Shown in pieces: positions 15,701 to 21,730 of a DNA stretch of 27,236 bases. Numbering within the stretch: the first letter of the stretch is position 1; every line of letters begins with the position of its first letter. Below the pieces are notes generated by a model. The model saw only the letters and a program-made list of their open reading frames with translations, was not told the DNA's origin and searched no databases. A program made the position numbers and the translations under genes. Origin of the DNA: Alphaproteobacteria bacterium UBA3773. GTDB lineage: Bacteria; Pseudomonadota; Alphaproteobacteria; RF32; CAG-239. The stretch spans positions 1-27,236 of the forward strand of contig DFFP01000020.1 of NCBI GenBank assembly GCA_002372275.1, given 5' to 3'.

Positions 15701-16188
15701 AGGCGCGCGTTGCCGTGTGTGTTGAAGGCGTTCAAAAACGCATTTCCAAAACGTCAGGCAATCCTTATGCCATTGTCTCATTTTCAGATGACATCGGCTC
15801 TGTTGAAGCCTTTATGTTTTCAGACAAGCTCATCAAATACGGCAATATTTTATCTTCAGGACTTCCCGTGTGTGTGAGTTTAACACTTGACAAACAAGAC
15901 CCGGACAAAGCCCCGCGCGCTTTGATTAACGACATTGAATCTCTTGACGAAGCAATTGCCAAACAAGCTGCCGGCATTATCATTTATTTTGATAACATAA
16001 AGACCGTTTCCGAAATTCAAAACATATTATCATCAGATAAACAAGGTACACATAAGGTATATCTTGTTCCGAAAATTTCCGGGTGGGATGTTCGATTTGA
16101 ATTACCACAAGGCTATGCGTTTTATGATACCAATATTATTTCAAAATTACGCTCCGTCAATGGAGTTACGGATATTAAGGAGATTTAA
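12712..16188 (+). CDS. dnaE: DNA polymerase III alpha subunit
   Basis: Catalytic subunit of the replicative polymerase. From the ATG at 12712 it is 1158 aa, almost the E. coli length. That start is preferred over 12691 because AGGTC lies about 8 nt upstream and the promoter would begin transcription at about 12695. Domains in order: PHP (about 5-270); polymerase palm and thumb with the three catalytic aspartates at D417 and D419 (PDFDVDF) and D572 (KFDFLGL); GPGRGSGAGS at about 377; fingers; tandem helix-hairpin-helix; and an OB fold (about 1000-1080, with SGNPYAIVSFSDDIGSVEAF). In the PHP domain, HLRVH and TDTGN replace the metal ligands of active PHP exonucleases, as in E. coli, so proofreading probably comes from a separate epsilon subunit. 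The gene is followed after 3 nt by a membrane protein gene whose ribosome-binding site lies in the dnaE tail. Confidence 0.96.
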   Translation: MHDPKFIHLRVHTAYSLSESAIKLHDLIETLQKLDMPAVAMTDTGNMFGGKAISTYAPEDGIKPILGCQFALHNNDSDDILKSKGQVLKPDTIILLVQNEQGYQNIMKLMQRFYLANTAEGGDPELKTEDLKEFNEGLIALSGGWQGPIGRLILQKRNQEAEEVLKTLSEIFPNRFYMEVSRIGLKEEQETENAFIDLAYQYNIPLVATNEAFFLTPDMYEAHDALVCIADGEVIANENRRKFSINNRLKSQDEMLDLFADLPEALENTVLIAKRCNFISEKVNPLLPIFECPGGKTQDEYITEEATKGLKERMEKQVYFEGMTQDQKAEIDKKYFERLEYELSVIKRMGFPGYFLIVSDFIRWSKNNGVPVGPGRGSGAGSIVAWSLKITELDPIKLELLFERFLNPDRVNMPDFDVDFCQENRFKTIEYVQNKYGFDHVAQIITYGKLQAKNVIRDVARVLQMPYAQADKISKMVPPPVQGKNVSLKQALEMVPELEQMRTSDPQINKLFDIAMKLEGLYRQSGVHAAGVVIGDRPLDQLVPLYKDPKADMPVTQYDMKFVEETGLIKFDFLGLKTLTVIKKAVDWVKKTRGIELDMENLALDDKETYEMMQRGDTCAVFQFESPGMQSVHKQIKPDRFEDLIAIVSLYRPGPMDNIPTYIKRKHGEEEITYLHPALAPILDETYGIMVYQEQVMQIARSLAGYTMGEADKLRKVMGKKKIEEIPKQREKFMKGALENGIKEEVAGSIFDQMEKFASYGFNKSHAAAYSLISYQTAFLKCHYPMEFMCAVMDLDITNTDKLATFVSDCKDMHFDVLPPNINKSEAEFSVEDGNIRYALGAIKGVSAAAMEGIVQERIKNGPFKSISEFCHRVDIKFINRKQLEQLIKSGAFDTIDNNRGKLFENMENILKHIASSSETKSSAQTSLFGTQELSSEIKLKEASEWPNIEKLRFESEAIGFYLSAHPLDAYKKSIQKLGLKNCHEIMSGIQTGDSIKARVAVCVEGVQKRISKTSGNPYAIVSFSDDIGSVEAFMFSDKLIKYGNILSSGLPVCVSLTLDKQDPDKAPRALINDIESLDEAIAKQAAGIIIYFDNIKTVSEIQNILSSDKQGTHKVYLVPKISGWDVRFELPQGYAFYDTNIISKLRSVNGVTDIKEI

Positions 16189-16191
16189 TTC

Positions 16192-16980
16192 ATGACCGAA
16201 GTCAAATACTCTTTTTTCAAATCTTTTTCCAAACCGATTTTATATTTAACGGATAACTTCTTGTTGTTCTTAAAATATGCATCTGTTGTCGGTCTTTTTT
16301 TAACATTTTTATCTTTTGTGTTCGGTCAGTCTTTTCTTTGTATGATACCTGACATTTCTGCGAAAACAAATATTTTTTGTAGTGGCGGAACATCATATTT
16401 TATATATTTTATTTTCAAACTTTTCGTTTTAAGTGTTTTTATCAAAATTTGGTACGACGCACTTTATCTCAAAAACACAATCAATTTAGAATATCTTAAA
16501 GCCAATGCTTTGGAATTTTTAAAAATATTTGGTATTCTCATTTTATTTATGATTTTAAATACTCTTCCGATTGCATCACTTTTTTTACTTCTTTATCGTA
16601 AGCCAAATCCCGTTTGGCAGATAGAGCTCATATATTTTACCGTTGTCTCGATCGGGTTTATTATTCCATTTGTTTTAGCACGTTTTTATACCAATATTGC
16701 CGAATTTATCGAAAAAACGGATTATAAAAATTTCAAACAGGTCTATCAAAAAACTTCTTTTAAAAGCGGAAAAATCATTTTATCACTGACGTTTATTTTA
16801 CTCATTGGTTTATTTTTGTTCGTTTTGGTTCAGAGCAACCTCAAAATTCACACTTTTGAACCATTAAGATTATATAATATCCTTTCCGAATTCATATTTG
16901 AACTCACAATTTTGTTCATTGAGGCTTTGTTTATAAACTTTATCAGGGTTCAAAAAGAATTGATAACGGGTGAAATATAA
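16192..16980 (+). CDS. Polytopic inner-membrane protein of unknown function
   Basis: A 262-aa protein with no recognised family. About six hydrophobic helices can be seen (about 22-45, 63-86, 108-134, 143-166, 193-215 and 230-252), separated by short charged loops. The long loop between the fourth and fifth carries FIEKTDYKNFKQVYQKTSF and is basic, suggesting a cytoplasmic side. The codons are very AT-rich, as usual for membrane proteins in this genome. Its AAGGAG lies inside the last codons of dnaE and the intergenic gap is 3 nt, so translation is probably coupled to dnaE, although no functional link to replication is implied. No catalytic motif was seen. It is followed closely by the tRNA-His promoter. 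Confidence 0.75.
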   Translation: MTEVKYSFFKSFSKPILYLTDNFLLFLKYASVVGLFLTFLSFVFGQSFLCMIPDISAKTNIFCSGGTSYFIYFIFKLFVLSVFIKIWYDALYLKNTINLEYLKANALEFLKIFGILILFMILNTLPIASLFLLLYRKPNPVWQIELIYFTVVSIGFIIPFVLARFYTNIAEFIEKTDYKNFKQVYQKTSFKSGKIILSLTFILLIGLFLFVLVQSNLKIHTFEPLRLYNILSEFIFELTILFIEALFINFIRVQKELITGEI

Positions 16981-16996
16981 TTTTTTTATTTTGCTC

Positions 16997-17025
16997 TTGA
17001 CTTTAAAAACAAATATCGTTAAAAG
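16997..17025 (+). promoter_or_regulatory. Putative tRNA-His promoter
   Basis: -35 TTGACT, 17-bp spacer, -10 TAAAAG, ending 12 nt before the mature tRNA 5' end. Confidence 0.45.
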
Positions 17026-17037
17026 TGTCTTGTCTAT

Positions 17038-17114
17038 GGCGGACGTAGCTCAGTTGGTAGAGCCCCGGTTTGTGGTACCGGTTGTCGTCAGTTCGAGCCT
17101 GATCGTCCGCCCCA
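17038..17114 (+). tRNA. tRNA-His (GTG), with encoded G-1 and CCA
   Basis: The cloverleaf folds cleanly. Acceptor arm 17039-17045 pairs with 17104-17110, D arm GCTC/GAGC is at 17048-17063, anticodon stem CCGGT/ACCGG is at 17065-17081 with anticodon GTG at 17072-17074, and the T loop is GTTCGAG. G at 17038 is the G-1 that pairs with discriminator C73 at 17111, the identity element for histidyl-tRNA synthetase. CCA is encoded at 17112-17114. Confidence 0.97.
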
Positions 17115-17123
17115 GATATAAGA

Positions 17124-17149
17124 AAACACTCCGTGCGAGTGTTTTTTTT
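17124..17149 (+). terminator. Terminator of tRNA-His, shared with convergent small gene
   Basis: ACACTC at 17126-17131 pairs with GAGTGT at 17137-17142 across CGTGC, flanked by A on the left and seven T on the right. The stop codon of the convergent minus-strand gene (17148-17150) lies at its edge. Confidence 0.75.
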
Positions 17150-17369
17150 ATTCTTTATCGTTAAGTGTCATTTGAACTTCTTTACCATAAAGCACCATTA
17201 GTTTTTCATATAATTTCCAGTTAAAATGTCCTTTGCCGTGTTCTAAATAATCGACACTTAAAATACTCATCCTCGCTTGACCAGCCACCCACTTGATATT
17301 TTTGTTCTGTTTTGCCCGCTCGCGCCACAACAGGTACCCGAGCTGTCTTCTTAAATCTTCGCTAAGCAT
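17148..17369 (-). CDS. Small helix-turn-helix (XRE-like) protein
   Basis: A 73-aa protein starting at the ATG at 17369 (MLSEDLRRQLGYLLWRERAK), chosen because AAGGAG lies about 9 nt upstream. The longer in-frame start at 17438 would run through a terminator hairpin. The arrangement LRRQLGYLLWRERAKQN, then KWVAGQARMSILSVDYLEHG and NWKLYEKLMVLYG, fits the five-helix fold of XRE/Cro-type DNA-binding proteins: recognition helix around MSILSVDYLE, the E-x-G turn, and the usual hydrophobic final helix. It may be a transcriptional regulator, with target unknown. The gene faces tRNA-His and its mRNA leader contains a structured region with a terminator (17399-17555), so its expression is probably attenuated. 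The family call is by pattern only. Confidence 0.6.
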   Translation of the reverse strand: MLSEDLRRQLGYLLWRERAKQNKNIKWVAGQARMSILSVDYLEHGKGHFNWKLYEKLMVLYGKEVQMTLNDKE

Positions 17370-17398
17370 ATTTTTTAAACTCCTTTTTAATTTCAAAC

Positions 17399-17427
17399 AA
17401 AAAACCGTTTCGATAAAATCAAAACGG
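17399..17427 (-). terminator. Intrinsic terminator in the leader of the small HTH gene (minus strand)
   Basis: In the minus-strand RNA, 17427-17418 pairs with 17414-17405: ten continuous pairs including one G-U, three-nt loop, followed by six U. On the plus strand the same position is a C-A mismatch and no T run follows, so the terminator belongs to minus-strand transcription. It ends 29 nt before the ATG at 17369. Confidence 0.7.
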
Positions 17428-17555
17428 GGAGTTAACAAACTGCTCTAATACAGATTTCCTTATTCGTGGTATAACCCTTATATCGGAAACTCCCCTTAAA
17501 ATGGAGCTTTTATTAGAGAGATGTTTGTTAAACACCATAACCCAACCGGTTACAA
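17399..17555 (-). ncRNA. Structured minus-strand leader, candidate attenuator or riboswitch-like RNA
   Basis: About 155 nt from a promoter (17562-17589) to a terminator, upstream of the small HTH gene. A long closing stem pairs 17523-17531 with 17432-17440 (9 bp) and 17511-17518 with 17443-17450 (8 bp) around a small internal loop. Inside are a hairpin of 17503-17508 with 17488-17493 (one G-U in minus RNA, C-A in plus) and TATAA-GGG-TTATA at 17470-17482. A competing 8-bp helix, 17488-17495 with 17426-17433, would disrupt the closing stem, the inner hairpin and the base of the terminator. Mutually exclusive helices that include a terminator are the mark of attenuation. The family is unknown. 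Alternatives are an independent sRNA or a small inverted-repeat element. Confidence 0.55.
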
Positions 17556-17561
17556 GACAGA

Positions 17562-17589
17562 ATTATAAAAAGCTTTTCATGAAAATCAA
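17562..17589 (-). promoter_or_regulatory. Minus-strand promoter for the structured leader / small HTH gene
   Basis: Read on the minus strand: -35 TTGATT (17589-17584), 16-bp spacer, perfect -10 TATAAT (17567-17562), giving a start near 17555, about 20 nt before the closing stem of the leader RNA. Confidence 0.55.
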
Positions 17590-17683
17590 GTTAAAAAAGC
17601 GCCGTTTTGTACAGCTTTAGAAATAACATTTAAAAATCTTTTCAAATAATTTCATAAGGTTGTGAAAATCAAAAAAAAATATA

Positions 17684-17711
17684 ATGACAAACGACTTAAA
17701 ATAGTTATTAT
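17684..17711 (+). promoter_or_regulatory. Putative promoter of the pyrH-fabZ cluster
   Basis: -35 ATGACA, 16-bp spacer, -10 TATTAT, ending 26 nt before the pyrH ATG. A second -10-like TATAAT lies just upstream (about 17680-17685) with a poorly spaced -35. Confidence 0.45.
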
Positions 17712-17737
17712 AGAGGCATTAAAAAAAGGCGTTTCAA

Positions 17738-18469
17738 ATGGATTTAAAATATAAACGTATTTTGATTAAAATTTCAGGTGAAGGATTAATGGGAGACAGG
17801 GCATTTGGTATGTCACCCGCTGTTCTTTCCAAGATTGCTAAAGACATCAAAAGTGTGCATGATTTAGGTGTTAACATTTGTATTGTTGTCGGTGGAGGTA
17901 ACATTTTTCGCGGCGCTAAAGAAGCCTCGCTGGGGGTTAACAGGAGCGTTGCCGATCAGGTCGGCATGATGGGAACAGTCATGAACGCACTTTATTTGCA
18001 AGATGCTCTTGAAAAAGAGGGAATTTCCGTTCGCGTGATGTCGGGGCTCAATATTCCGGATGTTTGTGAACCGTATATGTACCGCAGAGCCTTAAAACAC
18101 TTATCCATAGGTCGTGTTGTGATTTTTGCGGGCGGTACCGGCAATCCTTATTTTACAACAGATACAGCTGCTGCGCTTCGTGCTTCCGAAATGCAGTGCG
18201 ATATTTTATTTAAGGCCACCCAAGTTGACGGTGTTTATTCATCAGATCCGAAAAAAAATCCTGATGCAACGCATTACGCCAAAATTTCTTATGATGAAAT
18301 TTTACAAAAAAATTTACATATTATGGATTTAACGGCGATGACCCTCTTGAAAGAAAGCAATATTCCCGTTATGGTCTTTAATCTTCAAAACGAAAATGCC
18401 TTTTTAAGTGCGGTGCAACATAAAGGCACCTTTACCATTATTGAAAACGAGGAAACAAAAAATGACTGA
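17738..18469 (+). CDS. pyrH: UMP kinase (uridylate kinase)
   Basis: Phosphorylates UMP to UDP in pyrimidine nucleotide synthesis; a hexameric cytosolic enzyme of the amino-acid-kinase fold, unrelated to eukaryotic UMP/CMP kinases. The 243 residues carry the N-terminal KISGEGLMG phosphate loop, IVVGGGNIFRGA, the UMP-site region RSVADQVGMMGTVMNALYLQ, and the ATP-site stretch FAGGTGNPYFTTDTAAALRA, all characteristic of bacterial PyrH. Length is standard. The Shine-Dalgarno is weak (AGGCG). Its end overlaps the frr start by 8 nt, as expected for the conserved pyrH-frr pair. Unlike in many bacteria, rpsB and tsf do not precede it. The upstream gap instead holds the tRNA-His / small HTH gene region. 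Confidence 0.96.
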   Translation: MDLKYKRILIKISGEGLMGDRAFGMSPAVLSKIAKDIKSVHDLGVNICIVVGGGNIFRGAKEASLGVNRSVADQVGMMGTVMNALYLQDALEKEGISVRVMSGLNIPDVCEPYMYRRALKHLSIGRVVIFAGGTGNPYFTTDTAAALRASEMQCDILFKATQVDGVYSSDPKKNPDATHYAKISYDEILQKNLHIMDLTAMTLLKESNIPVMVFNLQNENAFLSAVQHKGTFTIIENEETKND

Positions 18470-19025
18470 TATCACACAAATTAAAACAGATGCGATGCAA
18501 CGCATGGAAAAAACCATTGAATCTTTAAAAAACGATTTTGGCGGTCTGCGTGCCGGCAGGGCTCATGCCAGTCTTCTTGATGGTATAACGGTTGAAGCGT
18601 ATGGCTCAATTTCACCGCTTTCTCAAGTCAGCAGTATCAGTGTTCCGGATCCGCGCACAATTTCGGTGAGCGTATGGGACAAATCGCTTGTCAAATTTGT
18701 TGAAAAAGCTTTGCGTGAGAGCGAACTTGGCTTAAATCCGGCTGTTGACGGCACACTTATTCGTATTCCGCTGCCTCCTTTATCTGAAGAACGTCGCAAA
18801 GAACTTTCCAAAATTGCCGGCAAATATGCCGAACAATCCAAAATTGCGCTTCGCAACATTCGCCGCGACAGTTTAGATGAAGTGAAAAAACTCAAAAAAG
18901 AAAACGAAATTTCTGAAGATCAAGAGAAAAAAGCCGAAACAGACATTCAAAAACTGACAGATGATTCGGTTAAAAAGGTTGATGAACTTTTGAGTGAAAA
19001 AGAAAAAGATATTATGCAGGTTTAA
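18462..19025 (+). CDS. frr: Ribosome recycling factor
   Basis: With EF-G it splits post-termination ribosomes. From the ATG at 18462 (MTDITQIKTDAMQRMEKTIE) it is 187 aa, the normal RRF length; GAGGAAAC upstream supports this start rather than one further in. The protein shows the conserved FGGLRAGRAHASLLDGI loop, the domain II strands YGSISPLSQVSSISVPDPRT, then IRIPLPPLSEERRKEL, and the long C-terminal helix with RNIRRDSLDEVKKLKK. It overlaps the end of pyrH by 8 nt and precedes uppS after 6 nt, so the three are surely one transcript. Confidence 0.97.
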   Translation: MTDITQIKTDAMQRMEKTIESLKNDFGGLRAGRAHASLLDGITVEAYGSISPLSQVSSISVPDPRTISVSVWDKSLVKFVEKALRESELGLNPAVDGTLIRIPLPPLSEERRKELSKIAGKYAEQSKIALRNIRRDSLDEVKKLKKENEISEDQEKKAETDIQKLTDDSVKKVDELLSEKEKDIMQV

Positions 19026-19031
19026 TTTTTG

Positions 19032-19733
19032 ATGACAAACGCTTTAGAACATATTGCCATTATCATGGATGGAAACGGACGCTGGGCCTTAAAAAGAGGT
19101 CTACCCAGAACAGCCGGCCATCAAAAAGGCGGTGAAACGTTGATTACCATTTGTAAAGCGGCTCGCAGAATGGGGATCAAATATATGACTGTTTACGCTT
19201 TTTCGACCGAGAACTGGAAACGTCCGCCGGCTGAAGTTTCTTTTTTAATGAAACTTTTCGAAGTTTATCTTGATAAATATACAAAGCAGTTGGTTGAAGA
19301 CGGTATACGCGTTATCTTTATCGGAAACAGAGACATGCTTGATTCATCACTTGTTCAAAAGATGAATGAGCTTGAGCAAAAAACGTCTATGAATAATGAA
19401 ACAACACTTCAAGTGTGTCTGAATTACGGCTCGCGCGATGAAATTATTCACGCCGTTCAAAAGGCAGCAACACTTATCAAAAATGGTGATATTTTACCGC
19501 AAAATATTGATGAAAAAACTTTTTCGGATATGCTGTACACAAAAGGAATTCCTGATCCGGATATTCTCATTCGCACAAGCGGTGAAAAACGTTTAAGTAA
19601 CTTTTTACTCTGGCAGTTAGCGTATACGGAATTTTTCTTCACCGACACCTTATGGCCGGATTTTACGCCAGAAGAACTGGCACAAATTATAGAAACCTAT
19701 CAAACAAGGGAGAGAAGATATGGTAAAGTCTAA
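19032..19733 (+). CDS. uppS: Undecaprenyl diphosphate synthase (cis-prenyltransferase)
   Basis: Extends farnesyl diphosphate with eight isopentenyl units to the C55 lipid carrier used for peptidoglycan and LPS. The 233 residues have IIMDGNGRWA with catalytic D13, RGLPRTAGHQKGGE, YAFSTENWKRP, and the C-terminal RTSGEKRLSNFLLWQLAYTE and FTDTLWPDF, all conserved in UppS. The ATG at 19032 is chosen over the TTG three bases earlier. Length is typical. The cdsA start overlaps its last codons by 14 nt. The dxr gene of the isoprenoid precursor pathway, often near uppS and cdsA, is not next to it here. Confidence 0.95.
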   Translation: MTNALEHIAIIMDGNGRWALKRGLPRTAGHQKGGETLITICKAARRMGIKYMTVYAFSTENWKRPPAEVSFLMKLFEVYLDKYTKQLVEDGIRVIFIGNRDMLDSSLVQKMNELEQKTSMNNETTLQVCLNYGSRDEIIHAVQKAATLIKNGDILPQNIDEKTFSDMLYTKGIPDPDILIRTSGEKRLSNFLLWQLAYTEFFFTDTLWPDFTPEELAQIIETYQTRERRYGKV

Positions 19734-20568
19734 AAAAACAAAAGAAAAGAAATTAGGAAATATCGCAAAGCGTGTTTTAGCCGCAATCATTATGTTGCCG
19801 ATTGTAATCGGAACACTGTGGTTCGGGTATCCTTATGTTGATATTTTAGCCCTCCTGGTCGGCATACTTCTTGCTTGGGAATGGAGCAATATGGTTCCCT
19901 CTCGCACTCCTGTTGTATATTTCGGTGCTTATGCGCTTGCGCTGTCTGTTTCTATTTTTGTTTTGACCACACACGCCGTTGCCGTCACGATTTTACTGGC
20001 GACCTTGTTTGTTTATTTAAAATCGCGTAAAGAAAAAGAGTGTTTTCTTCTCACACTCGGTGTGCCATACATTTCAATCGGCGTCGGTTCAATGATGTGG
20101 ATTTATCATGATATTTTTGCTTATGCACCCTATAATTTTTATATGACACTGTGGTTTTTGTTTGTGGTTTGGGCGATGGATGTCGGTGCCTACATTGTCG
20201 GCAGCAACTTAAAAGGGCCGAAACTTGCACCCAAAATCAGCCCCAACAAAACGTGGTCCGGTTTAATCGGCGGTATTTTGCTTGCTGTTGCCGTCAACGA
20301 AATGTATTTTGGTTTATTGGCTTATTGCAAATTGATTGCCATTGATTCTAAATCAGAAATTGTTTTTGCAATTTTATCCGGTATTGTTGCAGCCCTATCC
20401 CAAGTCGGTGATTTAATTGAATCCGCCATCAAGCGCCATGTCGGGGTTAAAGATTCATCAAACCTTATTCCTGGGCACGGCGGTGTGTTTGATCGTGTTG
20501 ACGGGCTTATTTTTGTTGCGCCGATTGTATATTGGTTATTCGGATACGGTTTAGGATATTTCTTTTAA
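19720..20568 (+). CDS. cdsA: Phosphatidate cytidylyltransferase
   Basis: Makes CDP-diacylglycerol from phosphatidate and CTP in the inner membrane, the precursor of the phospholipids. A 282-aa protein with about seven hydrophobic segments. The CDP-alcohol signature is near the C-terminus (about 240-270): SAIKRHVGVKDSSNLIPGHG, then GVFDRVDGLIF. ISPNKTWSGLIGG at about 180 is also typical. The ATG overlaps uppS, with GGGAGAG just upstream as ribosome-binding site. rseP follows after 18 nt. A dxr gene between cdsA and rseP, usual in many alphaproteobacteria, is absent. Confidence 0.95.
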   Translation: MVKSKKTKEKKLGNIAKRVLAAIIMLPIVIGTLWFGYPYVDILALLVGILLAWEWSNMVPSRTPVVYFGAYALALSVSIFVLTTHAVAVTILLATLFVYLKSRKEKECFLLTLGVPYISIGVGSMMWIYHDIFAYAPYNFYMTLWFLFVVWAMDVGAYIVGSNLKGPKLAPKISPNKTWSGLIGGILLAVAVNEMYFGLLAYCKLIAIDSKSEIVFAILSGIVAALSQVGDLIESAIKRHVGVKDSSNLIPGHGGVFDRVDGLIFVAPIVYWLFGYGLGYFF

Positions 20569-20586
20569 GACGAGGCATTCAAACAT

Positions 20587-21714
20587 ATGTGGTTTTTAAA
20601 TATCATTTATTATATCTTACCGTTTGTCTTATTTTTAAGCATTCTGGTTTTTGTGCACGAATTCGGTCATTTTATTGTTGCGCGTTCGCTCAACATCAAA
20701 GTTAATGCTTTTTCCATCGGTTTTGGGAAAGAGCTGTGGGGCAGAGTCGATAAACATGGTACACGCTGGAAAATTTCGGCCGTTCCGCTTGGCGGTTATT
20801 GTCAATTTTTAGGCGATGATGAAGCTTCCTCCTCATCAAATGAAACGGCCAAAAAATTAACGGAAGAAGAAAAAAAATATGCTTTTATTTTTCAAAATCC
20901 ATTTAAAAAACTGGCTGTGGTGATTGCCGGCCCCGGATTTAACTATCTGCTTGCAATTTTAATTTATTTTGCTTTATTTGCGATATACGGGCGTTTTAAT
21001 ATTCCTCCCGTCATCGGTGAAGTGATGGAAGGCGGTGCGGCCCAAAGCGCAGGTCTTTTAAAAGGCGATCGAATTTTAAGCGTCAATGATCATAAAATCG
21101 TGGAATTTTCTGATATTTCGCGTGAAGTCTTAATGGCCGCCGATCACAAAACCTCGCTTGAAGTTGAGCGCGAGGGAAAAAAACTTCATTTTGATATTGT
21201 TTTAACGGAACTTAATCACCCGACAAAACAAAAAGACACAAAGCAATATATGCTCGGCATCAAGTCAACCGGCAGTGTTGAACTCTCTCATGAAGACCTC
21301 TCGGTTTTCGAAGCATTCACAGCCGCCTGCCATGAGGTATGGGATGTCACAGCGGTGACCTTACGCGCCGTGGGGCAAATGATTACGGGTAAACGTCCGA
21401 GCAATGACGTCGGCGGTGTGCTGCGTATTGCCGAAATGTCCGGTGATATTACAAAAAATGAAACATTTATTGATATGTTAACATTTTTGGCCTTACTTTC
21501 AATCAATCTCGGGTTAATTAACTTATTTCCGATACCTGTCTTAGATGGCGGACACGTTGTGATTTTCACACTCGAAATCATCACAGGTCGCGAGTTAAGT
21601 GATCAAATGAAAAATTATTTATTCAAAGCCGGCTTTACCATCTTACTGGCATTGATGGTTTATGCTACTTTCAATGATGTTGTACATTTATTTAATCGTC
21701 TTTTCAAATCTTAA
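20587..21714 (+). CDS. rseP: Site-2 intramembrane metalloprotease RseP
   Basis: Inner-membrane zinc protease that cleaves anti-sigma factors and signal-peptide remnants within the membrane. The 375 residues show an N-terminal membrane helix containing the zinc motif HEFGH at residues 24-28, a second helix at about 115-135 after GPGFNYLL, one PDZ domain (about 140-210, with GGAAQSAGLLKGDRILSVND), and the C-terminal third zinc-ligand region NLFPIPVLDGGHVV. One PDZ is visible where E. coli RseP has two. An insertion after the N-terminus contains the Ser/Glu-rich DDEASSSSNETAKKL. The ribosome-binding site is GAGG. bamA starts 16 nt after the stop. Confidence 0.94.
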   Translation: MWFLNIIYYILPFVLFLSILVFVHEFGHFIVARSLNIKVNAFSIGFGKELWGRVDKHGTRWKISAVPLGGYCQFLGDDEASSSSNETAKKLTEEEKKYAFIFQNPFKKLAVVIAGPGFNYLLAILIYFALFAIYGRFNIPPVIGEVMEGGAAQSAGLLKGDRILSVNDHKIVEFSDISREVLMAADHKTSLEVEREGKKLHFDIVLTELNHPTKQKDTKQYMLGIKSTGSVELSHEDLSVFEAFTAACHEVWDVTAVTLRAVGQMITGKRPSNDVGGVLRIAEMSGDITKNETFIDMLTFLALLSINLGLINLFPIPVLDGGHVVIFTLEIITGRELSDQMKNYLFKAGFTILLALMVYATFNDVVHLFNRLFKS

Positions 21715-21730
21715 ATCAGAGGAAATATTC

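Noticed and set aside
17431..17533. Miniature inverted-repeat transposable element
   Set aside because: The inverted arms are present, but no target-site duplication was seen. Strand-specific wobble pairs plus a promoter and terminator favour an RNA. Not fully excluded; a genome-wide search for copies would settle it.
19029..19031. TTG start of uppS three bases upstream of the ATG
   Set aside because: An ATG follows immediately and no ribosome-binding site favours the TTG.
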